64,000 nucleotides of DNA from CAIODY01 sp046051225 (GCA_046051225.1 JBJOOR010000001.1:248001-312000); one strand, 5' to 3'; shown: positions 6,732 through 16,084, counted from the stretch's first letter. The notes: generated by a model not told the origin, from the sequence alone. A program made the numbers and translations.

Positions 6732-6959
6732 TTGTAAGCTGTATCAGATAATTGATTGTGAGTGGTTGGTTAAGATAATTTAACAACAAACCACTTTTGT
6801 AACACATGCAAAGTTTAATTAGCTCTTCATGGTAAAAGCTAACAAAAATTAAACAATAGAATTAGCTTAAAATTAAATTATAGCTCTTTAGAAATTCTTT
6901 TTAATGCTCATGCTTTTTTCATAAATTTGTTTTTTTAAACCTAACTCAATTTATCCGCA
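6732..6959 (+). promoter_or_regulatory. Intergenic region with promoter of the porin gene
   Basis: The gap between 6626 and 6959 holds operator D on the left. On the right there is a plus-strand -7 box TAAATTTG at 6922-6929, about 30 bp before the porin ATG. The words TTAGCT and AGCTCTT recur around 6820-6895 without forming a clear operator. No small gene is visible. Confidence 0.55.
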
Positions 6960-8183
6960 ATGAATTTTCAAAAAACATTTTTATCGCCATTAGCATTTTT
7001 AAAATCATTTTTAGTGATTTTGTTTTTTGTAGCATCTGCGAACATAAGCGATGCACAATCTAACGATACTTCTACATTTAAACCAAGCGGAAAAATATGG
7101 GGCTTAGCTTATGGTGATTTTGTTTTCAAAGCCGCCACCGATGAGCTAAATAGAGGAGGGGTAAATCAATATACGGATGTAAAAGTAAATCAAAGTATGT
7201 TTCAATTTCGAAGAATTTATTTAGGATATGACTATGAAATTAGTAGAAAATTTTCTGCTACATTTTTATTGGCAAGTGATGATAATAAAACATCTACTGC
7301 CGCTACACCACAGGTTGTTTCAGGTGATTTATTAACAAACAATAAAGCATCAATTTTTATAAAATTTGCTAATGTAACTTGGAAAAACATTTTTAAAAAT
7401 ACCGATCTTAGTTTTGGGCAAATGTATACCCCCTCGGTTACATTAGCCGAAAATGCTTGGGATTACAGATGTATTGAACGAACAATTTCAGATATGCGCC
7501 GTACACCAACTTATGATTTCGGAATTAAATTAAGTGGTAAATTGTATACCAGCGAAAAAACAGAATTTGGCTACAATGCAATGGTAGCAAATGGTACAGG
7601 AGCTAAGCCCGAAAACGATGCATTCAAATATTTTTATGGCGATGTGTATGCAAAATTGATGAACAAAAAATTAATATTCGATTTGTATGCTGATTATAAT
7701 CGCATCAATTGGGTATCGGGTTGGCATCATGATAGAAACATGTTTAAAGTATTAGCGGCCTATAAAGGTAAAAAAATAACGATGGGTATTGAAGCATTTT
7801 ACAACAGCATTCAATACGATGATATAGCTATAAGAACCACTGGTGTAGATACTATTCACAATCATTCAGCTTGTATTTCAATATTTGCACATGGTAGAAT
7901 TTACAAAGATATTGTTGGCTTTTTTGTGCGCTATGATAACTATAATCCAACCATGAATAATCACAATTCTATGTATTCAAAATACACTGCCTTAACTTCT
8001 AATTACGACCCAAACACGAAAGAAGAATTTTTTACTGTGGGTATAGATTATTCGCCTATCAGCAAAATTCATATTATGCCCAATGTGTGGTATAACAAAT
8101 ATACCAATGCTTCGCCAATGCAACTTGCAGGTGGAAACGACCTTGTAGTAAGGCTTTCGTTGTATTATGTGTATGGCAAATAA
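6960..8183 (+). CDS. Outer-membrane porin, phosphate-selective porin-like
   Basis: 407 residues with an N-terminal signal (hydrophobic FLVILFFVASANISDA, cleaved near SDAQ). It then carries a large barrel of alternating strands with FQFRRIYLGYDYEISRKFSA, which resembles porin O/P family entry strands. The FGQMYTPS / YRCIERTISDMRR / YDFGIKLSG block and the last strand RLSLYYVYGK fit a 16-stranded porin. Substrate is not deducible. It faces divergently from the stress operon and has its own promoter, so it is probably not part of that regulon. The TPR gene follows 42 bp downstream. Confidence 0.85.
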   Translation: MNFQKTFLSPLAFLKSFLVILFFVASANISDAQSNDTSTFKPSGKIWGLAYGDFVFKAATDELNRGGVNQYTDVKVNQSMFQFRRIYLGYDYEISRKFSATFLLASDDNKTSTAATPQVVSGDLLTNNKASIFIKFANVTWKNIFKNTDLSFGQMYTPSVTLAENAWDYRCIERTISDMRRTPTYDFGIKLSGKLYTSEKTEFGYNAMVANGTGAKPENDAFKYFYGDVYAKLMNKKLIFDLYADYNRINWVSGWHHDRNMFKVLAAYKGKKITMGIEAFYNSIQYDDIAIRTTGVDTIHNHSACISIFAHGRIYKDIVGFFVRYDNYNPTMNNHNSMYSKYTALTSNYDPNTKEEFFTVGIDYSPISKIHIMPNVWYNKYTNASPMQLAGGNDLVVRLSLYYVYGK

Positions 8184-8225
8184 TTGATGCACTTCAATTT
8201 ATTTTCAACTTTTATTTTCTTTTAG

Positions 8226-9602
8226 ATGAAATTTTTTAGGAAGCAATTATTTTTAACCGTGTTTATTATTGGGTTTCTGTTTTTTACAAACGGAAAAAAT
8301 ATACCCATTAATGGCAATGATAAAATAAAAGAATTGTTGCAAAATATTTCGGTGCAAAAAGACGATACCATAAAAGTAAAATTGCTGAATGATTTGGCTT
8401 TTACTTACTGCAAAATCAGCCCTTATGATGGAATAAAATATGCCGAGCAATCAGTAAAATTAGCCGAAAAATTGCATTGGGAAATGGGAATAGCTCGTGG
8501 CAAAAGTTGCTTAGGGGCAAATTATTTTTCGTTATCAAACTATCCAAATGCTTATAAATACTGGCTTGCAGCACTTGAGATAAATGAAAAGATTGACAAT
8601 AAAATTGGTGTAGCTAATCATCAACACAATATTGGCAATGTGTTTTTTAGTCAGAAAAATTATCCTTTAGCATTAGAGTATTATGAAAAGGCTTTGCACA
8701 ATAGCAAGCTAATTGGCAATGATAAAATCATGACTAATTCGTACACCGCCATTGGCAATGTGTACACCCAATTAAAAGAGTATCAAAAGGCATTGGATTA
8801 TAATTTACAAGCCTTAGCAATTGATGAAAAAAATAATAACAAAAGCAATATAGCTACTGATAAAATCAATATTGGTGCAGTGTACAACTATCAAAAAAAA
8901 TATGACAAAGCATTAGAAGAATTATTTTTTGGTTTGAAAATTAAAAAAGAAATAGGTGATAAATATGCTTCGGCAAATGCTTATAATTTAATAGGCAATG
9001 TATATTTAAACATGGCAAAAACCAATACCAATGCCATTCCGCAAGCAAATAATTATTTAGATAGTGCTGTGGTTATTGATAATGCAATAGGCAATTTAGA
9101 TAATTTGCAAAAAACATATCAAGCTTTGGCTGATGTAAAATTATTACAACACGATTATAAATCTGCATTAGAAACCTATAAGCAATACACTATTATTAAA
9201 GATTCTATTTTTTCATTAGGCAAAGAAAATGAAATTTTTAATCTGCAAAAAAAAGCAGAGATTGAAGAAAAAAATAGAGAACAAGAAAAAGAATTGGAAG
9301 CCAAAGAACAACTTGAATATGTAGAGATGGGGGCTGTTTGTATTTTTATTATGCTACTAATTTTTGCCGTGTTGTTGCTTAGCAAACGTAAAGTAAACCC
9401 ATCATTAATCGAGTTTTTATCAACCTTATCGGTACTTACTTTTTTCGAATTAGTAAACTTGTTGGTGCATACCAAAGTTGAAAAATTAACCAATCACAAT
9501 CTTATACTTACACTGCTTTGCTTAATTGCCATTGCATCTATCATTATTCCATTGCATCACAAAATTGAGCATTGGTTGAAAGAAAGAGTGGCACATGATT
9601 AA
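8226..9602 (+). CDS. Tetratricopeptide-repeat protein with C-terminal membrane segments
   Basis: 458 residues. An N-terminal signal or anchor (LFLTVFIIGFLFFTNG) is followed by about seven TPR units (ANHQHNIGNVFFSQKNYPLA, SYTAIGNVYTQLKEYQKALD, DKINIGAVYNYQKKYDKALE and others). A Lys/Glu coiled coil around residues 340-365 leads to three hydrophobic segments (GAVCIFIMLLIFAVLLL; SVLTFFELVNLLVH; LILTLLCLIAIASIIIP). The front half is the sensor layout seen in Bacteroidota TPR histidine kinases and LuxR-type regulators, but no kinase or DNA-binding domain follows. It may work as a membrane scaffold or sensor subunit. The gene is 42 bp downstream of the porin gene and could be cotranscribed. Confidence 0.85.
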   Translation: MKFFRKQLFLTVFIIGFLFFTNGKNIPINGNDKIKELLQNISVQKDDTIKVKLLNDLAFTYCKISPYDGIKYAEQSVKLAEKLHWEMGIARGKSCLGANYFSLSNYPNAYKYWLAALEINEKIDNKIGVANHQHNIGNVFFSQKNYPLALEYYEKALHNSKLIGNDKIMTNSYTAIGNVYTQLKEYQKALDYNLQALAIDEKNNNKSNIATDKINIGAVYNYQKKYDKALEELFFGLKIKKEIGDKYASANAYNLIGNVYLNMAKTNTNAIPQANNYLDSAVVIDNAIGNLDNLQKTYQALADVKLLQHDYKSALETYKQYTIIKDSIFSLGKENEIFNLQKKAEIEEKNREQEKELEAKEQLEYVEMGAVCIFIMLLIFAVLLLSKRKVNPSLIEFLSTLSVLTFFELVNLLVHTKVEKLTNHNLILTLLCLIAIASIIIPLHHKIEHWLKERVAHD

Positions 9603-9638
9603 TTAAAAAAAGTATTAAGATGAATACAAAACAGCTTT

Positions 9639-11459
9639 TTACTCTTTTACAAATTTAGCTACATGCTTAAAACCATTGCCATCAGTAGTTTTTAGGAAGT
9701 AAATGCCCGAAGGCAAGTGTTCAATATTTACGATTTCAGATGTATGATTTACGATTGAAATACAAGCTCTACCCATCAAATCATAAATCACAATTGTATT
9801 TCCATTTAACAATTTACCATTTACAATTAACCATTCGCTTGCTGGATTAGGAAACACATTCATCATTGCTTCCACTTTATTTTGCTCATCAATTCCTAAT
9901 TGGCAACCTGCAATTTTTGATGGCAAATTATTTAACAAGGCTTCAAACTTGGGCGAATAAATCATACTACTAACTGAATCAACCGAACGAATATGTCCCC
10001 AACTTCCATATTTACTATCGCCACTGCCTAAACTATAAGCCACTGCTAATGTGCTACCCCAACTGCGAATACTATCTAACACATCATCGTATAATTGATA
10101 CATTTCGGGTAGCAATTGGGCGGCATACATGGCTTGCAGTGCAGGATTGGAGGCATTGCCATTGGCGGTGATATGTTGCCCACCTTCGTAATGAATCACT
10201 TCGGCTCCATCAGCTTTTGCAATAGCATAATGATTTTTTATGCTAGCCATTTTCTTTACAAAAAAATTATAACGGCAAGTATCAATAATTTGTTGTGGTG
10301 TGGTAGAAGCCGTAAAAGCATTGGCTTGTGCAGTAGAAACATCGAAATAAAATGATGGACTTAAATAATCGTATTGATGATTTGCACCCAAACTATTTTG
10401 ACTACCCACCCAACTGTTGGCAGCTTGGCAAGTCAATACCCGTTTCACTCTTAAGCTATCAGCACCAAATACATTTCGCCAAATTTTAAAAACTCTTGCT
10501 GCTAATTTGCCTGCATTATAAGGCTGCGATTTTGATGCATCATACAAATTATTTTTTGGCCACGATGATGGATAATTTGCTGTGTCTTGCGTTATCCAAT
10601 GCGCTTGTGTGTAGCCATAGTTCCACACTTCGTTGCTATATTCCACATAAATATTTAAGTTAGAATTCAAATTATTTTTAAACAATGTAGCCATTTGAAC
10701 TACATAATTTGAATCGGCTAAATGCGGCACACATACCCACGGATGTTTGCTTACTTGATTGCATAAATCAATTGCATATTCATAAGCCATGCCTCGGGTA
10801 GCGCCTTGCGAAAAGGTTGTAGGCAATACTCTATCTGCCCATTGTATTTGATTACTACCAATTACACCACACGATTGCATAAACCGAATAGAATAAAAAT
10901 TAGAAACTTTATCTATAAAATTTTGACGAAATAAATGTTGCTGATAATTAAACTCATAGGCTTTGGGTATCAATCTAAAATTACGAACATGCGATGGCGA
11001 AGGGTTTGAAGTGTTTATATCTATCCATACATTATTAGATGTATTGCAAGTAACCACAATTCGGTTGGGTTGTAAAGTATCTACCACAAAACCACTGAAC
11101 GAAAATGTGCCTGTGCCATCATACAAAAAAACATATTGCTCTTGTTTTAATCTGCCACTTGCCGATACCATAAATCGTAGTTTTTCGCTGCCGCCTGTGG
11201 TTGTAAACGGTATGCCGCAAGTGCAATATCCATCGGCATCGTAAGTAAATTGATTAGCATGATTAGTATTAAATGCACCGCCACTTATGGCACATGAAAA
11301 AAAATCGCCATTTAGTTTTATTTGGTCTAAAAATGGATTTTCAGAATATTCATAATAGGCAGGCGTTGAAAGATTGATACCAATATTCATACAATTGGTT
11401 TGAGCAAAAATAGTTGCCGAAAAAAAAAGTAGAAATAAAAATGCAATGATTGATTTCAT
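9639..11459 (-). CDS. T9SS-exported glycoside-hydrolase-like protein
   Basis: 606 residues: signal peptide (MKSIIAFLFLLFFSATIFAQ), an N-terminal beta-rich domain (to about residue 170), and a TIM-barrel-like domain. Residues 530-606 are a type A T9SS sorting domain (VFPNPASEWLIVNG, GIYFLKT, KFVKE end). The barrel has NIYVEYSNEVWN near residue 273 and VIHYEGGQH near 423. The spacing of these two Glu residues after beta strands fits the acid/base and nucleophile of clan GH-A type retaining glycosidases. It is likely secreted or surface-attached and acting on plant or microbial polysaccharide; substrate and exact family are unknown. The gene stands alone between the TPR gene and the M1 peptidase. 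Confidence 0.8.
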   Translation of the reverse strand: MKSIIAFLFLLFFSATIFAQTNCMNIGINLSTPAYYEYSENPFLDQIKLNGDFFSCAISGGAFNTNHANQFTYDADGYCTCGIPFTTTGGSEKLRFMVSASGRLKQEQYVFLYDGTGTFSFSGFVVDTLQPNRIVVTCNTSNNVWIDINTSNPSPSHVRNFRLIPKAYEFNYQQHLFRQNFIDKVSNFYSIRFMQSCGVIGSNQIQWADRVLPTTFSQGATRGMAYEYAIDLCNQVSKHPWVCVPHLADSNYVVQMATLFKNNLNSNLNIYVEYSNEVWNYGYTQAHWITQDTANYPSSWPKNNLYDASKSQPYNAGKLAARVFKIWRNVFGADSLRVKRVLTCQAANSWVGSQNSLGANHQYDYLSPSFYFDVSTAQANAFTASTTPQQIIDTCRYNFFVKKMASIKNHYAIAKADGAEVIHYEGGQHITANGNASNPALQAMYAAQLLPEMYQLYDDVLDSIRSWGSTLAVAYSLGSGDSKYGSWGHIRSVDSVSSMIYSPKFEALLNNLPSKIAGCQLGIDEQNKVEAMMNVFPNPASEWLIVNGKLLNGNTIVIYDLMGRACISIVNHTSEIVNIEHLPSGIYFLKTTDGNGFKHVAKFVKE

Positions 11460-11521
11460 GTATTGAAAATTAAAAACTAAAAGTATAAAAGAACTTAATG
11501 TTGAGACTTCATGATTAATTT

Positions 11522-14101
11522 CTAATTATTATTCTTATACATTTCAATCAGTTGAGGATTTTTTTCTTTGCTACGTATTTCGGCTAAAATGCTATTCAAC
11601 ACTGCTATTCTATCCTTTTGTGTATCATCATTATATTTTGTTTTAAAATGTTTAATGGCTTCATAAGCCGCCAATCGCACCATATATTCTTTGTCATTTA
11701 TGGCCACATCTTCTAGTTGCAAAGTTCCTTTTTCAATTACAGGTTCGGGCATACGATATAAATAATTTGAATACTGATTGATGAATGGATATAATTGATT
11801 ACCGCTTTTTGTTTTTAAAATTTGTGTAAAAAATGTTTGATGTTCTGGCGTTCCTTTATCGCCATATACTTTTGCAATAGCATTTTGAACAGTTGAATTT
11901 GTTTCTTCTTCAAATTTTTTGCAAGCTACATACATACTGCCCGAAGCCGTGTAGCTTAAAGCTTTGAGCGCTTCGGCACAAACCGTATACGAGCTATCCA
12001 TCGTAGCATTCATAAATATTGAAGTGTATGATGCAGGCATTTTTGATGAGCCTAATTTTTTAACAGCCGCTGCTCTAATTGTAGCTTCATTATCTTCGGT
12101 AATTAAATTTATTAAAGATGGCGCTGCTCTAAAAGTGCCTATCGAATCATTTACATAAATATTTTCAGCAGCATATTTTCTAATATTTTTTATCGGCGAT
12201 TTCATCGCATTTATAAATAAATCACGAACCGAAAAATTGTTTTGTTGCAGTGGTGCTGCATATTCTAGAGCTTCCATTTTATCTTTATACAATGGCGCAT
12301 TATAAAATTGAAATAAAAATTCGGGTAATGTTTTGTTATCATTTTTTTCGCAAAGCAAAATTTTATCTGCCTCTACATTTACCAAATCAGGTTTTTCATC
12401 GCCATACATTTTAAACTCTTGACGGCGTTTATCTACCCAAAATTTATAGGTTCGTACAGCGCCTTTGCTATACAAATCTATTTTAATAGGAAATCTGAAA
12501 ACAGCTAATGATGGCTCATCTTGCGTTTGTTCAATACTTACAATTTGTTGTTTCAATTGATTATTGTAATTGTATTTAATATTCAATTTTGGATGCCCAG
12601 CACTAAAATACCACTGATTAAAAAACCAACTTAAATCCATTCCTGTTACATCTTCAAACACTAATCTTAATTGCGCAAATTCAGCATTCGAATATTGATA
12701 CTTGGTTAAATATTGATGCAGCGATTCGAAGAAAGCAGAATCGCCAACCATTTTGCGAAGCATGTGTAAAACCCTAGCACCTTTTTGATAAGTATGTCGG
12801 TCAAATAAATCATCAGCTTCGTTGTAAGTATATCTTACAATAGGTTCTGTTTTTCTTCTGGTTTCAGTAAGATAAGCTTGTACATCGTCATCTAACTCGG
12901 CATCAGCCTCGTTTTTACCATATGCATAATCTTTCCAAATATATTCGCCGTAGGTAGCAAAGCCTTCATTAAGGCTGATGTTGCTCCACGATTCACAAGT
13001 AACCAAATCGCCAAACCATTGATGAAATAATTCGTGTGCAATCACATCTTCATTTGTTTTATCTAATAATTCACGACTGTTGCGTTGCAAAAATTCGCCA
13101 TGCAAAGTGGCGGATGTATTTTCCATTGCACCCGATACATAATCGTGTACCACCACTTGCGAATACTTATTCCAAGGAAAATTATATTTCAATGCTTTGC
13201 TAAAACACTCCATCATCTGTGGTGTTTTACCAAATATTTCATCTGCATATTCTTGATAATTTGGGTCAACATAATATTTCACATCAATGCTATCTCTCCA
13301 GTGTTCATCGGATATAGCAAAGTTTCCAACCGCCATCATAAATAAATATGGCGAATGCGGTTTGTTCATTATCCAAATATCTGTTTCGGTTGAATCATTA
13401 TTTATTTCAGTAAATTTTTTTTCGCCATTTGATAACGAAACCATATCCATCGAATGTTTAATTCTTATTTCGGCAGTTGTTTTTTGATTAGGTTGGTCGA
13501 TAGTAGGAAACCAACAAGATGAAGCCTGTACTTCGCCTTGTGTCCATACTTGCCTTGGTTTGGTTTTATCTTTTCCATCAGCATTTATAAAATATAAACC
13601 TTTATCATCAGTTATTGCTTTTCCTTTTTTTGGTCGGCGTTCGTTTGGCTTGGCTACATAATTTATATAGATTTTATATTCTTCATTTGCCACAACAAGC
13701 TTTGGCAATTTTAATTTTATTTGTAATGAATCGTACAAATAAAATACATCTATCGTATCATTTTTTGAATTTATTAATGCCACACGATTTAAGTTAAATC
13801 CTTTAGCATCAAGTGTTAGCGAATCGGTTGAATAATAATGTGGTTTTAATTTTAAAGTAGCTTTACCATTTAATCTGCATTGTTTCCAATCAAACTCTAC
13901 ACTCAATTTAGTATCTATTAAATCATTTATTTTTTGTGATGAAGCTCTGTACAAAAATTGTTTAGCAGCGCTTATTCTTACCGTATCCATTGATACATAT
14001 CTGATTTGTTTTACTGAATCTAATTCAGAAAAACGAGGGTTAGCAAATAATTGAATTGACAATAAAACAAACGAGGCGAAAAGCAAAAAATGTTTTTTCA
14101 T
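11522..14101 (-). CDS. M1 family metallo-aminopeptidase with C-terminal HEAT-like region
   Basis: Zinc aminopeptidase, 859 residues from the ATG at 14101, which starts a signal peptide (MKKHFLLFASFVLLSIQLFA); an upstream ATG at 14110 adds only MRY. The beta-rich N-terminal domain is followed by the M1 core: exopeptidase motif SGAMENTSA, zinc motif HELFHQWFGD near residue 355, and the third ligand in SLNEGFATYGEY 18 residues later. The last ~250 residues are helical repeats (ENIYVNDSIGTFRAAP, AAVKKLGS) like the HEAT arrays of related enzymes. It probably degrades peptides in the periplasm. It is transcribed divergently from engB. Confidence 0.95.
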   Translation of the reverse strand: MKKHFLLFASFVLLSIQLFANPRFSELDSVKQIRYVSMDTVRISAAKQFLYRASSQKINDLIDTKLSVEFDWKQCRLNGKATLKLKPHYYSTDSLTLDAKGFNLNRVALINSKNDTIDVFYLYDSLQIKLKLPKLVVANEEYKIYINYVAKPNERRPKKGKAITDDKGLYFINADGKDKTKPRQVWTQGEVQASSCWFPTIDQPNQKTTAEIRIKHSMDMVSLSNGEKKFTEINNDSTETDIWIMNKPHSPYLFMMAVGNFAISDEHWRDSIDVKYYVDPNYQEYADEIFGKTPQMMECFSKALKYNFPWNKYSQVVVHDYVSGAMENTSATLHGEFLQRNSRELLDKTNEDVIAHELFHQWFGDLVTCESWSNISLNEGFATYGEYIWKDYAYGKNEADAELDDDVQAYLTETRRKTEPIVRYTYNEADDLFDRHTYQKGARVLHMLRKMVGDSAFFESLHQYLTKYQYSNAEFAQLRLVFEDVTGMDLSWFFNQWYFSAGHPKLNIKYNYNNQLKQQIVSIEQTQDEPSLAVFRFPIKIDLYSKGAVRTYKFWVDKRRQEFKMYGDEKPDLVNVEADKILLCEKNDNKTLPEFLFQFYNAPLYKDKMEALEYAAPLQQNNFSVRDLFINAMKSPIKNIRKYAAENIYVNDSIGTFRAAPSLINLITEDNEATIRAAAVKKLGSSKMPASYTSIFMNATMDSSYTVCAEALKALSYTASGSMYVACKKFEEETNSTVQNAIAKVYGDKGTPEHQTFFTQILKTKSGNQLYPFINQYSNYLYRMPEPVIEKGTLQLEDVAINDKEYMVRLAAYEAIKHFKTKYNDDTQKDRIAVLNSILAEIRSKEKNPQLIEMYKNNN

Positions 14102-14167
14102 GTAGCGCATAAAATATTAGTTTGTAAAGTTGCTACATTTTTTTAATAATGAAAATGCAAAAGCAGT

Positions 14168-14175
14168 TACATTTG
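14168..14175 (+). promoter_or_regulatory. -7 promoter box of engB (TACATTTG)
   Basis: TACATTTG lies only 5 bp before the ATG at 14181. Since transcription in this phylum starts a few bases after the box, the transcript would be leaderless or nearly so. This box also argues against the longer reading frame beginning at 14130. Confidence 0.6.
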
Positions 14176-14180
14176 TAACA

Positions 14181-14777
14181 ATGAAAATAAAAGAAGCCAT
14201 TTATACTGGAAGTTATGTTGATTGGGAAAAGATGAGTGAAGAAAAATTACCCGAGCTGGCTTTTGCTGGCAGAAGCAATGTAGGCAAGTCATCGCTGATA
14301 AATTATTTATGCAATCAAAAAAAATTGGCACATACATCATCGCAGCCTGGCAAAACACAAACTTTTAATTTTTATAAGATTAATAAAAATTGGAATTTGG
14401 TAGATTTACCTGGTTATGGCTATGCAAAAGTTTCGCAAAAAATGAGAGAAGAATGGACGCAACGCATGCTACAATATTTTAAAAACCGTGAGCAACTAAC
14501 GGTTGTTTGCCAATTAATTGATGCCCGAATTCCACCTCAAAAAATTGATGTTGAATTTGCCGAAGCATTACATAATTTAGAAATACAGTTTATTAATATT
14601 TTTACAAAAGCCGATAAAAAACTGGGTAATAAGCCACAGGCAAACATTGCAGCTTTTCAAAAAGAGTTAAAATTGAAAATAAAAAAAGTGCCTTTTCATT
14701 TTGTAACATCAGTATCTGATAGAGCAGGAAGTGAAATGTTGCTAAATTGGGCTGCTTCGCAATTGGGTGTGAAATAA
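14181..14777 (+). CDS. engB: Ribosome biogenesis GTPase EngB (YsxC/YihA)
   Basis: 198-residue GTPase needed for assembly of the large ribosomal subunit. G1 is GRSNVGKSS, G2 region PGKTQT, G3 DLPGYG, G4 TKADK and G5 TSVSD, all in the normal order and spacing. Length is typical. The start is set at the ATG at 14181 (MKIKEAIYTGSYVDWEKM), where the family usually begins and where the promoter box leaves no room for the 17 extra residues upstream. A strong bidirectional terminator follows at 14805-14830. Confidence 0.97.
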   Translation: MKIKEAIYTGSYVDWEKMSEEKLPELAFAGRSNVGKSSLINYLCNQKKLAHTSSQPGKTQTFNFYKINKNWNLVDLPGYGYAKVSQKMREEWTQRMLQYFKNREQLTVVCQLIDARIPPQKIDVEFAEALHNLEIQFINIFTKADKKLGNKPQANIAAFQKELKLKIKKVPFHFVTSVSDRAGSEMLLNWAASQLGVK

Positions 14778-14804
14778 GATTTTACAATATATTGAAATAA
14801 AAAA

Positions 14805-14830
14805 AGGTTGCTGAAAATTTTCAGCAACCT
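14805..14830. terminator. Bidirectional intrinsic terminator between engB and the 14.9 kb membrane gene
   Basis: AGGTTGCTGAAAA is followed directly by its perfect complement TTTTCAGCAACCT, with A-runs on the left and T-runs on the right. It serves engB on the plus strand and the convergent gene ending at 14850. Confidence 0.92.
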
Positions 14831-14849
14831 TTTTTATTTAACAAGTTTT

Positions 14850-15632
14850 TTATTCGGCAATAGAACTTTTATTTTCAAAAATAATTTCATACGCTGCGTA
14901 AAGAATACAATAAGATAACGGAAGTGTAAACAGCACACCCAAACCTAAACATAAAAGACCTCCCATATTTAGCAGAAACAAAGTAATTGATAATAGTATA
15001 AATGTTAAATATTGTTTCAATACTACTTTAGCGCTTACTTTCATGGCCTCAATTACAGGCAATCCATACAGATGAATCAATGGATATACAAGAGCAAACA
15101 ATTGATAAACCAACATTGCTGCTAATAAGCAGATTGCAAAAACTCCTAATACTGGAGCTAACAAACTAATCATTTCTCTAATACCATCTGGCGACTTGTA
15201 ATCAATTTTAATCAACATAAATATTTGCGAAAACAAAGCAATGAAAACTGGAATAAATATTACTACCATTATTATCCACGACAGTAAAATAAACAAAGCA
15301 TTATCTCCCATTTTTTTAAATCCCTTAGTGTAATCATTTGTTGTAACACTTCCTGAAGTAGAAATAGAATTGGCAGAAATAAAAAATCCTGCAGCAAGGG
15401 CTGGCGCTAAAATAAATGATGTAACTATACTTACAAAAGGAATTAATCCGAGGGCAATAATAACAGCATACCCTATTATAAAATATAGTACATAGCCACC
15501 AATATTCTTTTTCCAAATTTCAGAGCCTCTATTCCAAGCATCGCCAATACTAAGACTGTAGCCATTTTGCAAAATTTCATCAATGCTTCTTTTCGAGCCC
15601 GATGATTGTGGTTGATCTAAAATACTTTCCAT
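14850..15632 (-). CDS. Conserved multi-span membrane protein
   Basis: 260 residues. A polar N-terminal stretch ends with DEILQNGYSLSIGDAWNRG, then come five to six membrane segments (YVLYFIIGYAVIIALGLIPF, ALFILLSWIIMVVIFIPVFI, VFAICLLAAMLVYQLFALVY, FILLSITLFLLNMGGLLCLG). The pattern of a short soluble head followed by DAW-x-W-like and FKKMGD loops resembles DUF975/DUF2189-type inner-membrane proteins, but I cannot assign a family firmly. The function is unknown. It is monocistronic between two terminators. Confidence 0.8.
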   Translation of the reverse strand: MESILDQPQSSGSKRSIDEILQNGYSLSIGDAWNRGSEIWKKNIGGYVLYFIIGYAVIIALGLIPFVSIVTSFILAPALAAGFFISANSISTSGSVTTNDYTKGFKKMGDNALFILLSWIIMVVIFIPVFIALFSQIFMLIKIDYKSPDGIREMISLLAPVLGVFAICLLAAMLVYQLFALVYPLIHLYGLPVIEAMKVSAKVVLKQYLTFILLSITLFLLNMGGLLCLGLGVLFTLPLSYCILYAAYEIIFENKSSIAE

Positions 15633-15730
15633 AAATAAAATTGTTTTAGGTTGTTTAAATTAAAAATTCAGTATTAAAAATAGGAAAATTAAAATCATTA
15701 AAACGAAAAATATTTTTGATGGTAGAAATA

Positions 15731-15811
15731 AAAAAAACCCTTCCGAAATTATTGGAAGGGTTTGTTTATTTGGTTTTGGTTAAAGTGTGAAGTGATGGTT
15801 GTCGTTTCACA
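15731..15811 (-). ncRNA. Candidate small RNA of about 80 nt with own promoter and terminator
   Basis: A minus-strand -7 box TATATTTG (15822-15815) and a -33 TTG (15846-15844, 21-bp spacer) would start a transcript near 15811. The transcript would run into a strong terminator at 15763-15735 followed by U7. In between there is no ATG, and TGTGAA (near the 5' end) can pair with TTCACA about 20 nt later, giving a 5' hairpin, an unstructured A/C-rich linker (CCAAAACCAAATAAAC) and a terminator hairpin. This is the standard layout of a trans-acting sRNA or a short regulatory leader. It does not lead into the next gene, since the terminator intervenes. No known RNA family is recognised. Confidence 0.55.
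15735..15763 (-). terminator. Intrinsic terminator of the candidate small RNA
   Basis: AAACCCTTCC (15735-15744) pairs with GGAAGGGTTT (15754-15763). On the minus strand the stem is followed by an unbroken T7 run. It could also end transcription coming from the DUF2279 gene 320 bp upstream. Confidence 0.88.
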
Positions 15812-15814
15812 GTT

Positions 15815-15846
15815 CAAATATAGAAACATATTTTTCTGCAACACAA
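15815..15846 (-). promoter_or_regulatory. Promoter of the candidate small RNA
   Basis: A TTG (15846-15844) and a perfect TAnnTTTG box (TATATTTG, 15822-15815) are separated by 21 bp. The nearest gene start downstream is 180 bp away, behind a terminator, so the promoter makes sense only for a short RNA. Confidence 0.65.
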
Positions 15847-16084
15847 TTTTTATTGCATCATATTTTCCACAATTTATTTTTTTACAAAATGATAAAATAT
15901 TTTTTTCGTAAAAAAAATTTAATAGGCCTGAAAGTATTGATAAATATAGCACTTCAAAACTTTTATTTTTTTAAAAAAATTCGTTCTCGTTTTTTTTATT
16001 TGTTGTAATCCACAATTTTATTTTACAAAAAACATTTTTGTTGAAAACAATTTTTGTTCATCATCATCATTTATACAATAAAAA
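15847..16084. other. Extremely AT-rich non-coding stretch with two DnaA-box-like words
   Basis: About 240 bp of A and T runs with no gene. TTTTCCACAA (15863-15872) and TAATCCACA (16006-16014) each resemble a DnaA box on the same strand. The right end carries TTGTTGAAAACAA and a CAT triplet run. No replication gene is nearby, so I note the sequence without assigning an origin. Confidence 0.3.

Noticed and set aside
14130..14180. Longer EngB start at 14130
   Set aside because: The TACATTTG -7 box lies at 14168-14175, inside the extra part, and the family begins at MKIKEA.
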